Positions 1 through 11,900 of a stretch of 47,040 nt of DNA are shown one piece after another. The DNA lies in the NCBI GenBank assembly GCA_946803715.1, contig CAMPET010000030.1, positions 23,042 through 70,081 of the forward strand, read 5' to 3'. The translations under genes were made by a program, and so were the position numbers. Below the pieces are notes generated by a model that saw only the letters and a list, made by a program, of their open reading frames with translations, did no database searches and had not been told where the DNA came from. Each line of letters opens with the position of its first letter. Position 1 is the first letter of the stretch. This DNA is from Beroe ovata. Taxonomy: Eukaryota; Ctenophora; Nuda; Beroida; Beroidae.

Positions 1-350
1 AATCTGTGACTACGCGCGTTGAGCGCAAGCTACTTATCAAGTCAAAAGATCGGAAATTCATGATTTGAGAGATGGTGTAATGTTCTGCATGTGGTCTGTT
101 TTGCGACGTTAAACTGAATAGATCGATGAAAAATTGAGCCGATGAAATTTAAACGGTCACTGTCAAAACTTAACTTGAGTATGCAAAATAGCCGCTCTTA
201 ATTTTAAGCCGCGCGCATAGCCTGTTAATATTTCGAAAATAACTTTGCGAACTACGACTTCCACACGACTCCCATACATGAGACTACCATATAAGGAATA
301 ATCACTGGCAGCTGCAACTTCGTGCGTGTGTACGCTCTCTATTTCACTGT
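1..350. other. no recognisable feature
   Basis: I see no convincing coding frame or RNA gene here. The sequence is AT-rich, and a short minus-strand ORF within it has no recognisable composition. Confidence 0.4.
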
Positions 351-614
351 TTATTTGTAATTGATAATCATTGTAATATAACAGTAATTGTGGAAGCAGA
401 ATTGTGGAATTGAAGCAGAACAAGAAACTGATGATTTCGTTGGATGATGTTGTTGCAAGTTGATGGCCATGGTCTCATCTTCGAATTCGACACGATACAA
501 TGATGAACCGCGAATACAGCGTTTCTTCAGCTTTGTTAAGAGGTGCCCTGTTTTAGTGAGTGTAAACTTATAGCATTCACGAGGCCACACTCGAATGATC
601 GACTTTTCACTCAT
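351..614 (-). CDS. unrecognised ORF, possible first exon
   Basis: A minus-strand ATG at 614 opens a frame of about 87 codons. The first ~60 residues (starting MSEKSIIRVWPRECYKFTLT, rich in Lys, Arg and Thr) look protein-like. The rest, from about 430 down to 351, looks like read-through of non-coding DNA, so the real exon would end earlier. I found no strong GT donor to fix that end. The sequence just upstream of the ATG contains stops in frame, as a 5' UTR would. I do not recognise a family. It could also be a chance ORF. Confidence 0.22.
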   Translation of the reverse strand: MSEKSIIRVWPRECYKFTLTKTGHLLTKLKKRCIRGSSLYRVEFEDETMAINLQQHHPTKSSVSCSASIPQFCFHNYCYITMIINYK

Positions 615-1313
615 CACTGATCATTTTCTTAAGTTATTTAGAGTTCTAAACTGTAAACGACAGCTCTAGTCTTTCTGGTGGTACTCAAGCTAATACTATA
701 CCAATATCAATGTNGTCTACAATGTTCAATCATCGGAAGCATCTCTTCAATAACAGAGTCCTCAAAACACTTCAAAACACTTCTAAACATTGTAAAGCTT
801 TCACAATGTTGTGTGGTAACTTGTTTCACAATGCATCAGCATTGCATCCCATCTTAGACCGGCTCTCCATCTTAGACCTTCACAATTGTCAACAAAAATT
901 TATTCACCACTATCTTGACTGCTCAAAAAGTGCCACCGTTTCACTAAGGTATCCACTCCTTACTGTCATTGATTGAGTGAAGATAAATTACAGTTAATAA
1001 ATGTTAATACCTTTTCTCCTAGCTACTTGAGGATTGGAGCCTTCATCCTTGTTCAAAGTATGACTGACTAAGCCCCCATGTACTCATTTAATCTGTCCTT
1101 GATCAAAGTATGCATAGTCATCTAAGCTGCATAGTCATCTAAGGTGCAGTGCTGCGTGCAATGTGAGAGTTTTTGTATTATGAAAGGAGTGCATACAAAA
1201 TCAATTTGTTGCATAAATAAAATAAAATAAAGATTTGACATAACATCAACACTCTTTATCAAAGAACAATGTCGGTGATTCACTAAATAGGGTTGCACGC
1301 AGCTGCGCAAAAG
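615..1313. other. non-coding stretch with a contig join
   Basis: A single N at 713 marks a probable contig join. An 88-codon plus-strand frame spans it but has no recognisable composition. No other feature was seen. Confidence 0.4.
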
Positions 1314-1418
1314 CTTGTAGGGTCTTTTCCTACCATCGGCGCCCCCCATTGTCATTCTGCTCTTGCACCAGAGATAACATTCTGCCACTGTAGCAAGGGT
1401 AGGGAGAAATCCTACAAC
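1314..1418. mobile_element. MITE-like foldback element, copy 1
   Basis: The ends are inverted: CTTGTAGGGTCTTTTCC at the left and GAGAAATCCTACAAC at the right (reverse complement GTTGTAGGATTTCTC). The element is about 105 bp. A diverged second copy of the same size and ends lies at 44632-44738, so this is a dispersed non-autonomous element. No coding capacity is visible. Target-site duplications were not established. Confidence 0.55.
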
Positions 1419-1569
1419 GCGAAAGCATTTTTGCTTGAAGTTTGTTATTTCGCGATGAAGGCACGATGAAGGCGCGAACGCGAGAAACAGGTCAAGTAAC
1501 ATTTGACAGTGCACTTGGCTTGCCGGATGCTATCTGTCCATGTCCGCTGTTTCTTGCGCGCCGTCATCA

Positions 1570-1592
1570 AAGGCCGAAACAGTTTCGGCCTT
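1570..1592. repeat. perfect 23-bp palindrome
   Basis: The arms AAGGCCGAAAC and GTTTCGGCCTT are exact reverse complements around a single central A (1581). Confidence 0.9.
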
Positions 1593-1627
1593 CGATAAAG
1601 GCGCGCGCACCGGCGCAAGAAACATGA

Positions 1628-1698
1628 TTGCCGGATGTTATCTGTCCACTGTTAATTCTTGCGCGCGCAAGAAACAGTGGACAGATAACATCCGGCAA
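1628..1698. repeat. 71-bp hairpin palindrome
   Basis: Two 26-nt arms (1628-1653 and 1673-1698) are exact reverse complements. The centre, TTCTTGCGCGCGCAAGAA, is itself a perfect palindrome. The whole unit folds into one long hairpin with only a 3-nt AAT bulge on the left side. Confidence 0.9.
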
Positions 1699-2071
1699 AA
1701 ACATGATCAACTGGCTGCAACAGTGGACAGATTACATCCAGCATCAATGTTGTTTACATGTAGATTCACATGGCATGGGTGTCGCGCGCGTCGGTGCGCG
1801 CGATTTTCAATTTCATCCCTTGCCATGCAGCCAGGGATAAAATCCGGCCAGCAATGGTAGGGTACACGCAACAATGCACTATAACTATTAAATTAAGTTT
1901 TGCGCGCGCGCTTTCATCTGTCAACAGAATCCTGTTGTCTGGCGATGCTAGACCGCTGATGCAAACCGCGAAGCGGCTTGCGTCAGCAAGCCTGAGAATT
2001 AGTCTGCGAATAAGTTTGCGCCGCGCGCGCGCAAAACGAAATTTTCGACAGGGTCTATCATCGATCGACAA

Positions 2072-2099
2072 GAATCCTGCAGGAATTCCTGCAGGATTC
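2072..2099. repeat. perfect 28-bp palindrome
   Basis: The sequence is two 14-nt halves, GAATCCTGCAGGAA and TTCCTGCAGGATTC, with no spacer. Each half contains a PstI-type CCTGCAGG core. Confidence 0.9.
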
Positions 2100-2110
2100 C
2101 TGTCATTTCT

Positions 2111-2631
2111 AGTCTTGGACTTGCACTGCACTTGTACTCTGTCTTGGACTACCCGTGATTCATCATTAGAAGATTAGAGGACATTCATGACTGTTACAGA
2201 ATGGCTACCTTAACCCCTATGGTATGTTTATCAGTGTGTTCAATCAAGAAGAAATCATGTCAGGGAATTCTCTTTACAAAGTAAGATTCAAGAAGCTGCT
2301 AATAGTATTGTTGGTTTCCATCGCGTCTTTATGTTTACATCTAGATTTTGGCCGAGATACTTTCCACTTTCACCCCTTCCCCTCATCCACCGACTTTTTT
2401 AATCTTATATTACTCCGATTTCGATCACTTTGATCCATATTCCTGGTAGCCTTTCTTTTCAGTTACTTATTGGCCTACAAAAAGAGGTCGTTGTGCATTT
2501 CTATGTGCATAATGTTGAATTCATTGATTTAATATTACAAATAATAATATATTTGCAGTATACCCATACACCTCTATAGATAAGACTTTGAATTTGATGA
2601 TAAGTAGGACAAGCAGTGTTGTAGCAAACAC
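2111..2631. other. no gene recognised
   Basis: AT-rich sequence. A 69-codon plus ORF at 2224-2433 has a hydrophobic middle but no recognisable domain and no conserved context. Confidence 0.4.
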
Positions 2632-2799
2632 TTCACTGTAGCAATAAAATGAAGGGTTGATCTGAAGTGATATTTCAATTTATCTGTCATGAATCATTAT
2701 CATGCATCTAAATTTTGGATGTATAAAGTAGTGTTGTGATTCATGACAGATGAATTGAGATATTACTAGATCAATACTTCATTTTATTGATACTGTAAA
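2632..2799. mobile_element. foldback MITE-like element with ~65-bp arms
   Basis: Two imperfect inverted arms of about 65 bp (about 2632-2697 and 2737-2799) flank a 39-bp loop. The inner 21 bp (CAATTTATCTGTCATGAATCA against its complement) has a single mismatch. The outer part shares AATAAAATGAAG / CTTCATTTTATT. It lies just upstream of the OFD1 start. Non-coding. Confidence 0.65.
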
Positions 2800-2976
2800 A
2801 GGTTCATTACATCACTGCTTATACTATTTGTCGTCAAACTCTGAGATTACATTTCTCAATTCAAGATACCTAACTTCAGCATAGCTATTGTGAAATGTGC
2901 AATTGTGTCATGATTACTCAATTATGTGCCAATGTAATTTTTGATCATTTCGTTGTATGATTACAATATTAGGGCT

Positions 2977-5900
2977 ATGTGTGAATCATTTTCTGAAGAT
3001 GAGTTCAGAAAGGCTCTTTACGAATCCTTGAATAAGAAAGGAGTAGTTTCTTCCTTTAAATCACACTTGAGACAGCAACTAGCACTCCAGTTATCACTCA
3101 AAGAAAAGGTGGGTAGGAGTAATATGCAGGGATAATTTTGTTCTAATATGCAGGTTTTGTTACCATGATAGAGATTAGAGAACTTGGGAAAGGATATCAA
3201 CACTGTTGAACAGTGTATAACACAAATATTGTACAGTGCTCTCTGTTGGTTGTTGCATTGTACATTTTGTGAACTACACTAGGATGACTGAGACTTCAGC
3301 TACACAGCAACTGAGTGGTTTGTCTGTTGCTTTTGATAACAAAATATTCAGTCCCAGAGCAAGGAAAGCGGCAAGACTGAATTAGTGAGTGATATGATAA
3401 CACTAGCACATCTGAAGCATTCAAAGTACGAGTACTCAGTATCAACTTTCACCAGTGAAGCCAATATCAGGTAAAGTATGTATTCAAATTCTTTCCAAAT
3501 TCTCATTGCATGCCTATGAATGATGAATTGACTGTCTACACCTGAATATCGTAGAGTATACAATATGCTCAATATATANATTCAAAGTCAGGCTGAGAAT
3601 GAAGCTTGAAAATGAAAATTAGATTTTGCTCAGCTTATTTGGGGCAAGTTTAGTTGGCGCCGATGGCATTTTTTACCCATGGTCTAAACCAGTGATATTC
3701 ATTGAATATCACTGGTTATTATTCAAGAGTTTAAGTGCATCAAATTTGATTTATATTGCCCATACACCTTGTAGGTCACCAACCAACTCAGTGGTTACCA
3801 ATCAACTTTTAATAAATGCAGTACTTTCTCAATACCATTTCTCAATATACTAGTACCTCAAAAACTTCGGCCAAACTTCGGCAAAATTTTGCCGAAGCCG
3901 AAGCCGAAGCCGAATGTCAAAAAAGTGCCGAAGTTTGCAGAAGCCGAAGCCGAAGCCGAAGCTTCGGTCGTTTCATGGTGATCATAGTATCCACCTGCTA
4001 TCCACCTGCTATCCACCTGTTGTTGCAAGAAATCAAGTCTTTGCATTGTCTCATCAGTTTTCATCCAGAGCTCCTCCTGTAACATATTCAATGATGCACG
4101 CATTTCGTTCATGTCCATGATCAGAAGACTGATCGCCTCTTTGTCTTCACCAGCCTCCTTTACAATTATCCCGAGCTCATCTATCTTCTCTCCTTGCTCC
4201 ATGATTTGCATCTTCATTGCGGCCAATTCATCTTTGATAGCCGAATCTTCTTCCTCAACAATTAACTCAACTGGTTCCGAAAGTGTCTCAATGCCGTCAT
4301 ATTTCAGAACCCCAACCCAGGAATGTTCCTTGAACTTATTTATTGCCCGGGTGTAGATTCCGTCCTTCATGGATGCTTTTTTACAGTGCTTCAGAGATCC
4401 ATCAAGTTTCATTGCGCAGATCTTCACTTGTTGCAGTCCTGGGACATCTGCCTCAGCGTTGTATACTCTTCCATCGTCATCCATGAGTTGAAACACGAGC
4501 GGGCATTTGGTAGATGTAGTGCAGTACACTTGTGTGGTCTGTGGTGCTAGGATGAGCGCGAGTGTGGCGCCAGGCAGTGCAATAAGCAGGATAGCGGTAG
4601 AGATGTGCATCTTGGAGAGATTAAACTTTGAGTTATGTAACTACAGCAGCTCCTTCTAAACTAGAACTGGCTGAAGAGTTGAGGAGACGCAATTCTGACT
4701 CAAGAGATTGTTCTAGCACTTCCTATCATATCTTGTTGTGAAATCACAGGACGGGAATTTGCGTCAACTTTATTTCTTATGTAACGCCTCTTCAGTTGTT
4801 ACTGGTAACACAATAGCACCTACCTCCTAGCCTTTGATATGCATTNTTGATAACAAAATATTCAGTCCCAGAGCAAGGAAAGCGGCAAGACTGAATTAGT
4901 GAGTGATATGATAACATTAGCACATCTGAAGCATTCAAAGTACGAGTACTCAGTATCAACTTTCACCAGTGAAGCCAATATCAGGTAAAGTATGTATTCA
5001 AATTCTTTCCAAATTCTCATTGCATGCCTATGAATGATGAATTGACTGTCTACACCTGAATATCGTAGAGTATACAATATGCTCAATATATAGGTATGGG
5101 AAGTTAGACATTTCGATTATAATATAATACTAGAACACCCGTCAAGTGGGCGTGCTACACTTAATTTCGGATACTGAATAAATAAGAGAAATCTGAAATT
5201 AATTATTTGAATGAGTATTGAGTATAAGCACCAAAATTGGAACGTATTAAAACAAAGGAACAACGAAATGACAACAGCAGTGAAGCGCGCGCACTTTCAA
5301 TATACATGCACGTGCAACTCCAACGTCGCCTAGCAACGCTTATTCCTCCTATATCGCATAGTCGTTTTTTGCAACCCTTTTCCCAACTTTGAACGCCGAT
5401 TACAAAAAATCTAAGACCTAAATCAAAAATCCGAAATGATGTTCGACAGCGGAATTTATTTTTCTACCACCTTGCAAAAAGTCCCGACTCTCCAACTCCA
5501 TTTGGTCGAGTTATCCGTGGACAGCGGAACCACTTTCACACTTTGGCTTATTCCTTTATATTATAGACTAGAACGCCCGTCAAGTGGGCGTGCTTCACTA
5601 AATTTCAGATATTGAAGGAATTAGAGAAATTAGATAAGTGCAGCATCAAAAATGAAACATATCAAAACAAAGGAACAACGAAATGGCAACAACTATTGAC
5701 GCGCGCGCACTTTCAATAAACATGCACGTGCAACTCTTACGTCGCCTAGCAACGCTTATTCCTCCTATATCGCATAGTCGTTTTTCACAACCCTTTCCCA
5801 ACTTTGAACGCCGATTACAAAAAATCTAAGACCTAAATCAAAAATCCGAAATGATGTTCGACAGCGGAATTCATTTATCTACCACCTTGCAAAAAATCCC

Positions 5901-8900
5901 GACTCTCCAACTCCATTTGGTCGAGTTATCCGTGGACAGCGGAACCACTTTCCTATAAGTGCCTTCTTCCTTTATATTATAGACTAGAACACCCGTCAAG
6001 TGGGCGTGCTGCTCTCAATTTCGGATACTTAGTGAATAAGAGAAATTGAAATTAAGTATTTGAATGAGTGAGCATCAAAATTAAAACGGTCCCAAAACAA
6101 AGAAACAACGAAATGACAACAAAAGTGGCGCGCGCGCACTTTCAATAAATATGCACGTGCAACTCCTTTGTCGCGTAGCAACACGCACTAAATTAATCTA
6201 TCCTATATTGCATAGTCGTTTTCGTCGGCAATTTTTCCAACTTCCGACGCCGATTACAAAAAATTAAGGCCTAATTCAAAAATCCGAAATGATGTTCGAC
6301 AGCGGAATCGGTTTTTCTACCACCTTGCAAAAAAACCCGGCTCTCCAACTCCATTTGGTCGAGTTATTTGCGCACGCGCTCAAAGTGCCTCTTTCCTTTA
6401 TAGATGATTCAATTTGCATTTTGGTAATTGCCCTAATTGGACAAACTGAAGTTTCTAGTGTATAGCCCGTATAGGTAAATTCATTTTTGGATTAACTGTC
6501 CAAAGTTTAAATACAGGGAAGAAGAGAAATTGAACTCGAAATTGGTGATAAAAAGTAAATTAATAATGACAAACTAAAACTACATGTTTCACGATTCTGG
6601 GCAACCAATTCGTCTGGATTTGTCAAATATTTTCTTATGTTATGGAAAATTGCTGCCTAGGTATGAAAAAGTTTAACCGATGACAACAGTTTGAAGACTT
6701 GAAATGAAGGATATAAGGTTTTTCAGAGGACCTAGGCTTTACTCCACACGCGGGTCTCCCTAAAAATAGTAGTAATCCCAGGGATCAATGTAGTGATCAT
6801 CATGAAACGACCGAAGCCAGAATTTTGGCCGAAGCCGAAGCAGAAGCTGAAGCTCAATTTTTGTTGCCGAAGCCGAAGCAGAAGCCGAAGTCTTGGCCGA
6901 AGTTTTCATTCACGATAGTTCAGATTACAAAATACAAACATGTGGCTGACCAAATGTTTTATGAGTGTGCTTTTTATTGACCATTGGAAAGCTTGGCTGC
7001 ACATTTTTTCACGAAATAAAAAAAATCAATCTGGCCAAAAAATTTCTGGAGTCCTTGTCTATTGATGATAGACTCTTTGGAGAATTTCATTCATAATTGA
7101 GCATGAGCAAATAATCTTGCGCAAATAATCATTGTGCAAAAAAATCCTCGCTGGCGCTCGCTGCTTTGCGGCTTGCGTCAGCTGTGCCTTGCATTGCCAG
7201 AAAAGGGTCCTTTGACAAATCAATCAAGAAACACTAGAAACTTATTCTCATCTCATTCTATTAAAAATCACAAATATGCAGTAGCGGTCAGCAACTCTGC
7301 AAAGTTTGTCTTTCAACCCGGGTGAGAATAATTTTGTATAAGAGGTGCAGTAGGGAATTTTTCAGTAAATTTTACCTGGCTTTGAACATTTTGTCATCCA
7401 CTAGGTTGAGAATAAACCAAGGCTATATACTTGCTTATTAGGAGCCAACCAAAAATTTTTTGGAGCTTGCTTTCTTAGGACTTTGGGCTTCGAGCAAAGC
7501 AGGGGTCTGGAGGCGCGGCCCCCAGGAAAAAATTTCAGAAATAGGTGTTATTAACTTATGAATCGAATCTGGTGCAGAAAAAATATATTGATAGCAAAGT
7601 TTCAGGCCCTTTATGAAACAATCAATGGAGGGGTCTGTTGCTAGTAGTATAANTGCATTAAAGTGGCTTGATAGTGACATGTGTCTCAGGAGCTGTGCCG
7701 TCACCAGTCAGTAGTCACTACTGTGTCGTTGACAATGTAAACTGTTCAACTCAAAGCAGAGGATGGCGAGTCTAGGAGTAGATGTCTATTTGACGATTCA
7801 GCGAGATAAGCGAACTGCATGACAGTGATGTTTATGAAACGGCTATAAATCATCGAAAAACTGCTCTCTCGATGTAAAATGTACAATAACAGATGACTTC
7901 ATTCCCCTCTTTCAGCGACAAAGAATTGACTTTTCTGGATTGGCTGCGATTGCTCAATGTCTCTGAGGAAAGTTCACTTGCCCGTATTCTAGAGAGCAAG
8001 CAGAAGATTTGCAGGAGCCCTATGTTATCATTTCTAGAGGCAGTGGTGCAATCACTTGGCAGTGCTGTCGGTCATGCAGGTCAGTGATTTTACCTGATGT
8101 CCGCTGCCGTGTATCATAGTGTCAAGTCATCAATTGACAGTGAACAAATTTAGCATATATTTAACCTTGACAGTTGATAGTAATCAAATTCAAATACAGT
8201 TCTCTCATTTTCGTACCCGATCGTCTGTATTCGTCTCACAGCTGTGCAGACGGAAGCAGTGACACTGAACGAGAAACTGAAGATAGTCGATGATCGGTAC
8301 TCGACAATGCCGGCCGATCATTTCTTGTCTATACAAGACAGACACCTCCAGAGCAGCTTGTATGACAACAAACAAGTCCAGCATCTAGTCAAGCTAGAGG
8401 TACGTGTCTCACAGCTCCTGGTAACTTGGATGATGGTGTCTGAGGATTATCCATGACACCATGAATTCGATATACCCAATGTCCCGTATTATAATGTGCA
8501 CTAGTAAGAACTATATCCTCTCGTATCAATCATCATTCCGCTGTTATCTCTTCATTCCTTCACCGTGTCTAGGTTGATCGATTTAAGGAGCTGGAATTGG
8601 AGCGGTACAAGCTGCTGGAGCGAGATAGGGTTAACAAGGACTTTAACCGGAAGTTATCCGACTACGAATCGGAGTATCGACAACGGATGGAGGGTTTGCA
8701 ACAGAGAGAGCTGGAGAGTGCCAGACTCCTTGACAAAATGGTATCCCACCTTTATACACGTCTGTTATATCACTCGTCTATTTGTCTATTTGAAAGAATA
8801 AAGAAATCGCAATCATGAGATATCTTGATAATGTAAGTCGCTTCTCTAAAATCAGGTGTCCCTAATGTGGGGTTGTTTCATTGCAGAAATCGGAGACGGA

Positions 8901-11900
8901 GGCATCNTACACGTCTACAAAATGGTATCCCACCTCTATCATAGAATACACGTCTGTTACATCACTCGTCTACTTGTCTATTTGAAAGAATAATGAAATT
9001 GCATTCATGAGATATCTTGATACCCTTGATACCCTATTTTGGTAAGTCGCTTCTCTAATGTCGTATGTCCCTAATGTGTGGTTGTTTCATTGCAGAAATC
9101 GGAGACGGAGGCATCGTTGTTCAAAGAACGGCAGAACCTACTTGCTGAGTTGGAGTCCCTGAGGTCGCGATCTGGTCAGGTTGAACGGGAACACTCCCTT
9201 ACGAAGGGACAACTTGCATTGGAGCAGGAAAAACTGGCTATCCTTTCTGCCAGACTGCAAGAACGAGAGAACGCCCTTGCTGAAAAGTGAGTAAACGGGA
9301 GAGATCAAGTTTCCATCTTCCCTTATAATGATGTGATGGTATCACGCTGTTGGCACTGTCAGCACTGCTAACATTCTTGAAACTATAAGCGAGATGCTCA
9401 TGACGCCCATACTTGATACCAGGGAAGATAACTTCAAGAATAAGCTACAAGAACACACAGAGAAGGCCAAGTTACAGTGTAAAGCAGAGCTGAGAGATAG
9501 GGAGGCCAGGGCCAGTTCTCGTCAAAAACAGGTATTTATTCCTAGATATTCACAACATGTTCTCCATTCTTTATTCTCTGTTCTCTGTGATGATATATAT
9601 TGCAATTGGAATTGATACATGAAAGAATGTCTATTTGCCCTCCCTCAAGAGTGGACAAACTCTACGCACGCAGTGTTCTTGCAGTGAACACTCCGTTCTT
9701 TAATCATTAATCTGGGTGACAGATTCTCTATTCCCTAACCTGTGGAGAGATTGACAGATGTTAAGTAGGTATTGCTATGACGTCACATACCAATCAAATC
9801 ATTGCTACAGCTCGAAGAGGAGCAGGAGGAACACGTTAGAACTCTGGCTGAAGTTGAAGCACTGAGAGACGAGCTAAATAAGCAGAGAATCGAGAACTCT
9901 AACCTTAAAGACAAGTAAGTTTTGTAATTCCATCACTTTTGCGAGCGCATCCGTATTAATCAAGGAAGGGAATAAAAGACTTCGTGGATTTTCTTGTTGT
10001 TTCTGTTAACAATTTTCACTCTTCTCAAACTCAAACACAGTTTATTTTCCTCCATGATCTATCCATTTGCACTCTATCAGGTTAGTTCTGCTGGAGACGC
10101 AGGCTGACGCTGCCAGATCCCAAGCTCTCCACTACGAAGCTAAAATAACAATGACTGCCGACTACGAACAGATAAAGAACAAGGCCGTTTCCCTAGAAAC
10201 GGAGCGACAGCAACTCTTAGTACGTTTCAAAACAACTCTTAGTACGTTTCAAAACAACTCTTAGTACGTTTAAAAATAACTCTCAGCTCTAATGGTACCT
10301 CTGGTTCATTAGTATATAACGTTGCGAAAAACAGACAGTAAGACAGATTTAACGACGTGTTCATATCATAACGAACACTATCACTGACTAATACAAGCAC
10401 TGCACCACCAATGACAATTGTACTGTAAATGACAATTGTACTGTAAATGACAATTTTACTGTAAATGTTGGCTGTAAAAATACCAGTAAATATAAGCCAC
10501 ACCCTCTTTTTGAAGTTAGGGACCGTTCACATATAACGTAATCAGCCGAGGGGGGAGGGGGCTTCTAAATGATTACGCTTCTACTCTTTTCTATCCAAAT
10601 TCCTGATCCCAGACGAATATTGAGAGGGAGCGCACGATGGCTGGTCAGAGTGAGAAGCAGTTACAAGACATTATTCACTCGCTCCGTGACCAATTGTCAA
10701 GACCCAGTGCTACGGAGGTAGAAGCAGTGAACAATCTAACAACCCTCAAACACAAACACTTCAATGAGAGTGAAGAGCTCAAGAAACAGGTCTGTTCCGT
10801 GACAAATTAATTAGCAGAGGATAGCAATAAGATATAGCTGGTGTCAGAAGAAGCCGGGATGAAAAATACACGCAATCATCACATTTTTGTTTTCTCCAGA
10901 TCTCTCAGCTGCAAGGCGAGCTGGAGCGAGAGCAGCAACTGAGGATGTCTGCTCAAGCAGAGCTGAGGGACCAGTTCATGGAATGCCGTGCCACTCACAC
11001 TGTGGAACCGGCTAAAGCAGAGCCACCATCTACCGACATACCAGACTTCCTACGCAAGGTAGATATAACCAAGCGCGAGAAGAATAGGAGATATTTTGCG
11101 ACATACCACGTCGTCATAGAGACGTACTACGATTTCAAAATATCATATTGTGACTCCATCATATTGTGACCGATGGAATACTCGATAACGGTGAAACTAT
11201 TTCGATTAGGTATTTACAAAATTACTGGAGTAAGCTACTGACGCTCACCTGCTATGTTTCAGTATCTCAGCTCAGTCCGGCTGGACGATGACGAGGACAT
11301 ATCCGAACAGAGCACGAGAATGCTATCGGACACATCCGTGTCATCCGACTCCCTCATTCGTCCCACTAGATCTGTCGTGGCCGGTTCACGGCGACTCTAC
11401 GACCAGCTAGAGTTAGAGGAACAACAACTGGAGCGTGATTTCAACACTTTTATCAACGCCAATCCTCTACAATTCAAAGAGTTACACACTTCTCCCGACC
11501 CGCCTGAGCCACGAGAGAGGAAACAGCCATCTCCAAAGTCGGTGAAATTCTCCCCAACTCGGAAAACGAGCGTGATTTCAGAGGAAGACGCGTCAACGTT
11601 GACACCGTCCACTGGAGGAGTCCAGCCGGTGGTGTCACCAGTGGTGTCTACATCCAGGAGGAGGAGAGAGGTGTCAAGTTCACCTGGGAAAGTAGAGGTT
11701 ACCGGAGGGAATGCAGTGTCAACTGGCGCTGAAGTTGAACAGAAAGAGAGTGCAACGGATGACATGTTAGATAACCTTGACCCAGTAATGCAGCAGTACC
11801 TTAATAGAGTTATGAAATCTAAGGAAGCTAAGGAAGAGGCAAAGCCTGTGCAAATCGCGGATAACTCATCTCATATAGATCAGGTTGAGTTTGATAAAAC

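Larger units (their letters stand above)
1480..2110. repeat. palindrome-rich, CG-alternating repeat block
   Basis: This block is dense in perfect or near-perfect palindromes and GCGCGC runs, unlike the AT-rich flanks. Palindromes are seen at 1570-1592, 1628-1698, about 1785-1807 (TCGCGCGC/GCGCGCGA) and 2072-2099. The motif GGACAGATAACATCCGG recurs in both orientations. Parts resemble 44820-44930, which follows the second MITE copy, so the block probably belongs to a dispersed element family. Several ORFs cross it but are by-products of the palindromes. Confidence 0.6.

Noticed and set aside
1540-2177. Several ORFs on both strands in the palindrome block
   Set aside because: They mirror each other on the two strands because the DNA is palindromic and carry no recognisable protein features.
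2224-2433. 69-codon plus-strand ORF with a hydrophobic stretch
   Set aside because: No domain, no splice context and no second copy; the hydrophobic run is common in AT-rich non-coding frames.
7893-7915. ATG at 7893 as start of the OFD1-like frame
   Set aside because: The conserved residues begin after the acceptor TTTCAG at 7915, and exons 1-2 upstream supply the OFD1 N-terminus in the right phase.
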